From the NCBI GenBank assembly GCA_003427395.1, contig BFEA01000223.1, forward strand, positions 499,037 through 521,936: 22,900 bases of DNA, in the 5' to 3' direction. The stretch comes from Chara braunii. Lineage: Eukaryota > Streptophyta > Charophyceae > Charales > Characeae. Made by a program: the position numbers and the translations under genes. This document shows, piece by piece, positions 17,888 to 22,900 of this stretch; position 1 is the stretch's first letter, and every line of letters starts with the position of its first letter. Under the pieces are notes generated by a model, which saw only the letters and a list, made by a program, of their open reading frames with translations, made no database searches and was not told where the DNA came from.

Positions 17888-18345
17888 TGCCGCATACGCC
17901 AATGCTCAAGCTGTCGGTCAACATGTTTTAGGGGTGGGCTCAAACAGGGCTCCAAAAGGAGGTACAAGACGGTAGATAAGAAGAGTCACCCTGTGCCAGT
18001 TCTAGTGAGTCAGGAAGAAAGGGTGTATTTTGACCAGGAAAGAGAACTGATACAGCGAATGAGGAAAGGCATCCAGAATGGGCCTTGTCGTATCGACGAT
18101 GAGACTGAGAAAAAACAAATAATAGGGGAACCTGGGTTTTTGACAAGGCAAGAGAAGGACTTGGTGAAAGAACTGATAAGTGAAAAACATGGGGCATATG
18201 CCTTCAACGATGATCAACGTGGGAGGCTGAATGTGAGAATCGCAGAAGGGTGGTAGAGTACCTAGATGGAAAAATCCGTACGGATGTTGCAGGGTATTCT
18301 AGTGGACCGTACGCGTCTCCATGGTTATGCTTTGTAAACCAAATG
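17888..18345 (+). pseudogene. pol: Reverse transcriptase N-terminal region, frameshifted
   Basis: From about 17950 a KRRYKTVDKKSHPVPV stretch and a charged region (to the TAG at 18254) match the usual RT lead-in, with HGAYAFNDDQRGRLN corresponding to the F-A-F-x-D-x-x-R-G block. The frame then moves by one to RVVEYLDGKI...SSGPYASPWLCFV (18247 to about 18340), the SGPYASPW fingers motif, and by one more into the palm frame. The joint between RGRLN and RVVEYL is shorter than normal for this RT family, which suggests loss of roughly 30-40 residues. That estimate rests on memory of the family. Confidence 0.7.
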
Positions 18346-19064
18346 AAGTTATCAGATGGGTGCAAGACCTCCAACTACTGAACGCGGTAACCGTAAGGGA
18401 TGCAAGAGGTTTGGCCAATGCTGACCAGTTGTCAGAAGTTTGTGCAGGAAGGGCGATTGTGTCCCTCATCGACCTCTACTCTGGATATGATCACTTTTCA
18501 GTCTATCCGGCAGACCGTCTCATCACGGCAATGCACACACCTAGGGGATTGGTCCATATGAATGTTGTGCCGCAAGGATAGACCAATGTTGTGGCCATGG
18601 TGCAACGAAGCATTATCAGGGTTATGCAGCCAATCAACCCTCAGATCACCGAACCATTCTTAGATGATCTTGCAGTTAAGAGTCCGATTGAGAAGGAAGA
18701 GTCAGAGGTGGCTCCAGGGGTAAGGAGGTTTGTATGGGAGCATGTTCAAGGGTTGAGAGAAGTCCTATCAGTACTAGAAGAATACAACCTCACCGCCAGT
18801 GGAGTGAAGTCGAGACATTGCGTAAAGGAGGTAACCATTCTAGGATACATTTGCAACGAGCATGGTCGGCGCCCTGATAAGAAGAAGACCAATAAGATCC
18901 TAGAATGACCAACTCCCTTCAGAAATGTAGGTGAAGTTCGTAGTTTTCTTGGTACCTGTAGGTTCTGGAGAAGATTCATAGAAAGATTTGCTAGCAAAAC
19001 AGAGCATCTAAGGAAGCTAGTCCGGAAGGATCAGGAATGGGAGTGGGGAAACCATCAAGAAGAA
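18321..19064 (+). pseudogene. pol: Reverse transcriptase palm and thumb
   Basis: One frame carries the RWVQDLQLLNAVTVRDA block (R-x-x-x-D-x-x-x-L-N-x-x-T), SLIDLYSGYDH with the first catalytic Asp (18471), and FLDD with the catalytic Asp pair at 18663-18668. The latter is a variant of Y-x-D-D with Phe first. LGYICNEHGRRPDKKK and VRSFLGTCRFWRRFI are the thumb and connection. In-frame stops interrupt it at 18579 (TAG, after PQG) and 18906 (TGA, before PTP). Family members usually have Trp at both places, which points to TGG to TAG/TGA point mutations. The domain would copy the RNA genome into DNA. Confidence 0.85.
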
Positions 19065-19430
19065 GTGGTGAAAAAATTGAAGAAGGAATTCAGAGAAGGA
19101 GGACTTGTACTAGGTGTACCAGACTTTGATGCGACTATGGAGAGACCCTTCATAGTTGAAACTGACGCTGGGCTAACCGCCCTAGGAGGCGTCTTGATTC
19201 AGGCAGACAGTAAAGGAAAGGAGAGACTGTTGAGGTTTGAAAGCAGGGCACTCAACTCGACAGAAAGAAACTACTCGCTGTTTAAAAGAAAAGCCTTGGC
19301 GGTCCTGCATTGCCTAAGAATTTTTAGGCATTACGTCTTTGGGAGGAGGTTTGTACTCAGGATCGATCCAACGACGCTTGTGTACTCGCTCAAGAACTTC
19401 TCGTCCTCAGATCCGACCATAGCCAGATGA
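19065..19430 (+). pseudogene. pol: RNase H domain of Pol
   Basis: It is directly continuous with the RT frame. Motifs are FIVETDAGLTALGGVLIQ with the catalytic Asp at 19164, the FESRALNSTERNYS block containing the conserved Glu, KALAVLHCLRIFRHYVFG, and LRIDPTTL with a later catalytic Asp; the His often found after this Asp is Pro here. It ends at TGA (19428), where the family normally has Trp (ARW). It would degrade the RNA strand during reverse transcription. Confidence 0.85.
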
Positions 19431-20041
19431 CTCACCTCTATCTGAATGTTCGACTTCCAGTTAGAGCGGATCGCGAGGAACAAGAACAGGGCGGACGGCA
19501 TGAGCAAAATTGAGTGGGGACACCAGGGAGAATCTTATGAAGAAACGCCTCCGGTAGACGGATTTTTAGAGGAAGGGGAAGACATGCGAACTGTTGGTTC
19601 ATGTTTGTCGAAAATAAGGATTTGAGGAGAGGAAATCCAATGTGTCATCCACCACCCGAATTTATAAGAGAGCCTTCGCTAATACTCACACCATTAGAGG
19701 TAGAGGACTCTTGGGGAGAAAGAAATACAGAGTGGATGATGGAGTTCGCTCTGGCAGAAAACTATAGGATAATGGATGAGCCGCGAATGATCGAAGCAGG
19801 AGTCCAACATGCAGACGAGCAGGTAGCCATGATGGGAAGAATGTACTACCTGACAAATTCGTTGTTAAAGGTTCAAGCAAATGATGAGAGAGGAATGAGA
19901 AAGGTTGATGAGATACTTATTGGGGATGATTATGAATTTGATGAAGAGAAGGAAGGAGAGTTTGAACAAGAGGAGATCTCAGAGGAATTCAAGGAGGAGG
20001 AGTACGATGGATTCTATTTAGAAATGGGGTTGCTCCTCTAA
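19431..20041 (+). pseudogene. pol: Linker between RNase H and integrase (acidic)
   Basis: The first 55 codons continue the RNase H frame, with a TGA at 19443 and a FDFQLERIARNKNRADG block that corresponds to the tether after RNase H. The frame then shifts at about 19590-19610 to the integrase frame (19601-20041). That part is strongly acidic, with a run of Glu/Asp around residues 105-135, and ends at TAA (20039). The integrase follows in the same frame. No further domain is recognised. Confidence 0.65.
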
Positions 20042-21301
20042 GGAGATAAAAGAGAGAGAGAAGTGAGCAAAAAAACTCTCAGAATGAGAGACCACTATGT
20101 GGTAAGAGGTGGTCATTTGTTCATCAGGGACAAGAGGGGGCCGCCGCGACGTGTCGTATGTGGGAGGAATCGTCAGATTGACGTAGTAGCCGCATTGCAT
20201 GATGGGATAGTTGGAGGATATCGGAGTTTCGCGGCTACTTATAACAAGACGATGAAACTCTACTGGTGGGAAGAAATGTTTGAAATGACACGAAGGTATT
20301 GTGAAACGTGTGTGCCTTGTCAAATACGATCGCCTATCAGGTACAAGCAACCTCTGCATCCTAGATATATCAAGGAAGTGGGGGTGGGTGTTCACCTAGA
20401 TCTATTGGCTATGCCACTAGGTCTTGGAGGATATAACTATATATTTGACGCAAGGGACAACCTTACTGGATTCGTTGATGGCAGGGCGATCAGGAACAAG
20501 ACCGGAACAACGCTGGCGGATTGCATTAAAAAGTATTATCTCAGATATCCGTTCGTATTGGAATTCACGATGGACAGGGGGTCTGAGTTCACGTGTGGGG
20601 AAGTGAAGGAACTGCTCAAGGAATTGGGGGTCATAGGTAACTATACGACTCGGGCTCATCCACAAGCGAATGCACCGGTCGAGAGAGGTCATAGTACAAT
20701 TACTAACTTACTGGCCAAATGGACCAGTGGGAAGCCGAACCTCTGGCCAAAGTTCCTAAAAACAGTGTTCTTTGTGAAGAACATCACTGTAAAGAGGACG
20801 ACCAGGTATGCACCTGCGACACTCTGGTATGGGCGTCACGCCACATTTCCGATTGAAAGCTTCCTGAAAACTTGGCGCAGACAGGACCTGGAGAACAACT
20901 TGACTTTGGAGGAACTGCTAGATCTAAGGGCAAAGCAAGTCAGCGTCACTGAAGAAAGGGTACAGGAAGCGGCCATGAACGTTGCGGACAGCAGGGGAAA
21001 GGATAAAGAAAGGTGGGACAAACTACCTAGAGTGAGACTCGAACCTCTACAAGTTGGCGAGACAGTACTACTCTACAATTCCTCTCTGGAAATGAAGTGG
21101 TCGCGAAAATTGGAGAAACGGTGGTTAGGACCATTCAAAGTTAGAAAGCAGGGACTTCATGGGGTATATGAGCTAGAAGAGATGGATGAAACTCCAAGAA
21201 AGGACTGGGTCTCAGAATCTAGACTGAATAAGTTCCGAGTTAGAGAAGAGGTAAGCTCAGCTACGATACAGAAAGCTTGGATAGATTGGGAAGGTGTTTA
21301 G
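20042..21301 (+). pseudogene. int: Ty3/gypsy-type integrase, open frame retained
   Basis: This uninterrupted ~419-codon frame begins right after the TAA at 20039; its first in-frame start-like codon is GTG (20063), so it is a polyprotein segment. Counting from 20063, the zinc-binding region has His46, Tyr53 where the second His is expected, Cys83 and Cys86. The catalytic triad is Asp113 (HLDLLAMP), Asp171 (TMDRGSEF) and Glu207 (HPQANAPVERGH), giving DD35E. A GPF motif (KRWLGPFKV, 355-360) marks the C-terminal domain. The stop is TAG-free, at TTTAG: GTT TAG at 21299. Integrase inserts the DNA copy into the genome. It is the best-preserved part of the element but cannot be expressed from the broken upstream frame. 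Confidence 0.88.
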
Positions 21302-21473
21302 GCATGCATATGTATATCAATTTCTATGAAGGGATGTATCCAATTACCGAAGATTATGCTCCTACATATACGGATGCATACATGCATATATATATATATA
21401 TATATATATGTGTATGTGTACATACATGGATGCAAAGAGGTATAAATGGGGATATGTGTGTGTATATACGCTC

Positions 21474-21541
<68 letters not shown>

Positions 21542-21600
21542 GCGTGTATGTAAGTGCCTGATAAAGGAGGGCATTGTCAACTTGTGTTAACAAGGAATGT
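21302..21600. repeat. (TA)n/(TG)n microsatellite region; no 3' LTR seen
   Basis: Right after the integrase stop come ATGCATATGTATAT-type words. TA runs lie at about 21386-21410 and 21476-21506, followed by a TG run at about 21507-21532. No polypurine tract or copy of the candidate LTR is visible here. No gene is supported; short open frames of Tyr/Ile or Cys/Val repeats are artefacts. Confidence 0.88.
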
Positions 21601-21681
21601 TGCCTTGGTGATGATCTAACCCTCGTACCTGTCAATTGCTCCTTCTCTGTGTGCAGGCGTGACCCTTGGAAAGAAGAGGCC

Positions 21682-22460
21682 ATGGCGCAGAGAGGAGCGG
21701 TGGCAGGGCCCGTTTACAGGGCTGGAGACAGCCTGCGAGTATTCCTGCGAGACCTTGAATAGTACGCATTCAGGAGAGAATGGGGTGACAGAGAGAAAAT
21801 TGCGAATGTGAGTGGAGCAGGAATGTACAAGAGAAGGATTGAAGGAGTGGTGGCAGGGTGCACGAGGTGGAAAGTATGCAAGGAGAGATTATGGAAGGAC
21901 ATGGGGGCCTTCTCAAAGGATGATGTGGAGGATGACTTAAGGTTTGATGGAACCAATCTGGAGGACTTTATCGAAAGCTTGCAGCTGGCCGCTGAGAGAG
22001 GCGAGTGGAACAAGGAGGAAAAGAAGAAACAATTGATTGCAAAATCAGAAGAGAGTGAAAAAGAGGAAGTAAAAGAGATTGTGGAAGGGAGTCGAACCTG
22101 GAAGAGAATAACGACAGAATTGTGGATGGCCTACACCCAGGCCAGACATGATTAGACAAGAAAGATAAAGCTGCAAAAGAAGAGGTTATGGATTGGAAAA
22201 GAAATGGTTGAGCCACAAAGGGCAGGAGCAGAGGATGAAGAGGAAGATGATGTGCCTTTGAAAAGATTGAAGGACAGAGTCAGGATCTCCCCCAAAAGCA
22301 GCAACAAGGGATCTTATTAGGAAGAGGGAGGTGAACAGAAAAAGGAGGCAGCAGCAAAAGGAAGGAAGAAAAGCATGGGGGCAAGTGTGGTACCAAGGAA
22401 GAGCAAACTTAGAAAGAAAAGGCCAATTGAGAGTAGAAGGAAAGAGGTACTCGAAAGGGG
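21682..22460 (+). pseudogene. gag: Second Gag-like fragment, from another retroelement
   Basis: An ATG in a good context (CCATGGCG) opens a frame with TAG stops at 21760, 22153 and 22318, all in one frame up to about 22460. The middle part reads as a retrotransposon gag core: a LRFDGTNLEDFIESLQLAAE block, an EEVKEIVEGS block and a TWKRITTELWMAY block. These align in order with FKGDRVTHWLEPLEQI, VEEVVRKS and WAELI of the Gag at 14766. The C-terminal part is Lys/Arg/Glu-rich. There is no zinc knuckle before the frame runs into the minisatellite at 22471. It is best explained as the 5' part of a different, related element; a cellular gag-derived gene is unlikely given three stops. Confidence 0.65.
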
Positions 22461-22470
22461 GAGTGAAAAG

Positions 22471-22900
22471 GTTTGGGTTTTGGCGTGGGTTTTTAGGGTT
22501 TGGCGTGGGTTTTAACGTGGGTTTGGCGTGGGTGGGGCGTGGGTTTGGCATGGGTTTTTGGGTGGGTTTGGGCGTGGGTTTGGCGTGGGTTTGGTGTGGG
22601 TTTGGGCGTGGGTTTAGGCGTGGGTTTGGACATGGGTTTAGGCGTGGGTTTGGGCGTAGGTTGGGCGTGGGTTGGGCGTGGGTTTGGCGTAGGTTTGGCG
22701 TGGGTTTAGGCATCAGGTTAGGCATAGGTTTAAGCGTCGGTTTAGGCGTGGGTTGGGCGTGGGTTTGGGTGTGGGTTTGGGCGTGGGTTTGGCGTGGGTT
22801 TGGCGTGGGTTTGACATGGATTTGGCGTAAGTGTGGCGTGGGTGTAGAGTGGGTTTGGCGTGGGTTGGGCGTGGGTTTGGGCGTGGGTTGGGCGTGGGTT
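22471..22900. repeat. G-rich 11-12 bp minisatellite (GGGTTTGGCGTG)
   Basis: Tandem, variable units of GGGTTTGGCGTG run to the window end, with GGGTTTAGGCG, GGGTTGGGCG and GGGTTTGGGCG variants. This is the reverse complement of the repeat at 1-150. A GTTTTTAGGGTTTGG stretch near 22487-22502 contains the plant telomere word TTTAGGG, but such words are rare within the array. Long Trp/Gly/Val or Pro/Asn open frames across it are artefacts. Confidence 0.95.

Noticed and set aside
18321-19445. UGA read as tryptophan
   Set aside because: Three of the four Trp-position stops are TGA, but one is TAG, TGG is also used in the same frame, and frameshifts are present. Pseudogene decay explains it better.
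21248-21660. Intron from GAG|GTAAGC (about 21248) to TGTGTGCAG (about 21656) joining integrase to the second Gag
   Set aside because: The integrase frame continues normally past the donor to its own stop, and joining it to another element's Gag start makes no biological sense. Chance splice-like words.
21302-21680. 3' LTR of the element
   Set aside because: No similarity to 10960-12188 is visible, and no polypurine tract precedes it. The region is mostly TA/TG microsatellite.
22186-22725. Proline/asparagine-rich minus-strand protein of 179 codons
   Set aside because: Its repeats come from the 11-12 bp minisatellite, and the rest is antisense to the Gag fragment.
22471-22900. True telomere
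   Set aside because: Only occasional TTTAGGG words occur. The dominant unit is GGGTTTGGCGTG with many variants, unlike the uniform plant telomere repeat.

Overview
The window is a repeat-dominated stretch of a eukaryotic nuclear genome. It has no bacterial gene layout, no intact cellular gene that I can recognise, and no rRNA, tRNA or CRISPR feature. It consists of microsatellites, long diverged duplications, a satellite array, and one decayed Ty3/gypsy-type LTR retrotransposon that fills the right half. The primer binding site complementary to the 3' end of tRNA-Asp is of the type found in plant-lineage elements. Together with abundant TTA and GA microsatellites and a few plant-telomere-like variants in the end minisatellites, this suggests a streptophyte genome such as a charophyte alga. 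That assignment is an inference, not a demonstration.

Layout. (1) 1-150: an 11-bp C-rich minisatellite. (2) 155-9130: a mosaic of three diverged long repeat families, here called A, B and C. A has full or partial copies near 155, 1211, 2535, 2823, 3589 and 4320. C has copies at 2011 and 5716. B has copies near 6200, 6745 and 7758 and a fragment at 4637. GA tracts and TTA tracts punctuate the mosaic, always in the same orientation. A pair of related nested foldback structures lies at 472-559 and 790-876. No credible gene is seen here. (3) 9131-9900: unique-looking DNA with one ambiguous base at 9839. (4) 9900-10560: a satellite of four ~150-164 bp units, each made of three ~50 bp sub-monomers. 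(5) 10943-10959: an A10G7 polypurine tract, followed by a candidate LTR (10960-12188) ending in CA two bases before the tRNA-Asp primer binding site (12191-12208).

(6) 12209-21301: the internal region of the element. In order it holds a leader; an ATG-initiated RG-rich ORF (12429); two diverged tandem copies of an unrecognised ~190-residue module (13034-13735 and 13889-14584); Gag (14766-15630); a Q/G/R-rich stretch with a CCHC knuckle (15631-16230); a charged spacer (16220-17206); aspartic protease (17213-17884); reverse transcriptase (17888-19064); RNase H (19065-19430); an acidic linker (19431-20041); and integrase (20042-21301). The reading frame changes at least six times and carries many in-frame stops, so the element cannot now make its polyprotein. 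The integrase segment is still an uninterrupted open frame with its DDE residues.

(7) 21302-21600: TA/TG microsatellite; no 3' LTR is visible after the integrase. (8) 21682-22460: a second, distantly related Gag fragment from another element, broken by TAG stops. (9) 22471-22900: the same 11-12 bp minisatellite as at the left end, on the opposite strand.

The most interesting points are the extra pre-gag coding region with its internal module duplication; the order satellite, polypurine tract, LTR, PBS, gag-pol with no 3' LTR, which could be a permuted or tandem one-LTR form; the paired foldbacks with a base-pair-preserving substitution; and the inverted minisatellites at the two ends.
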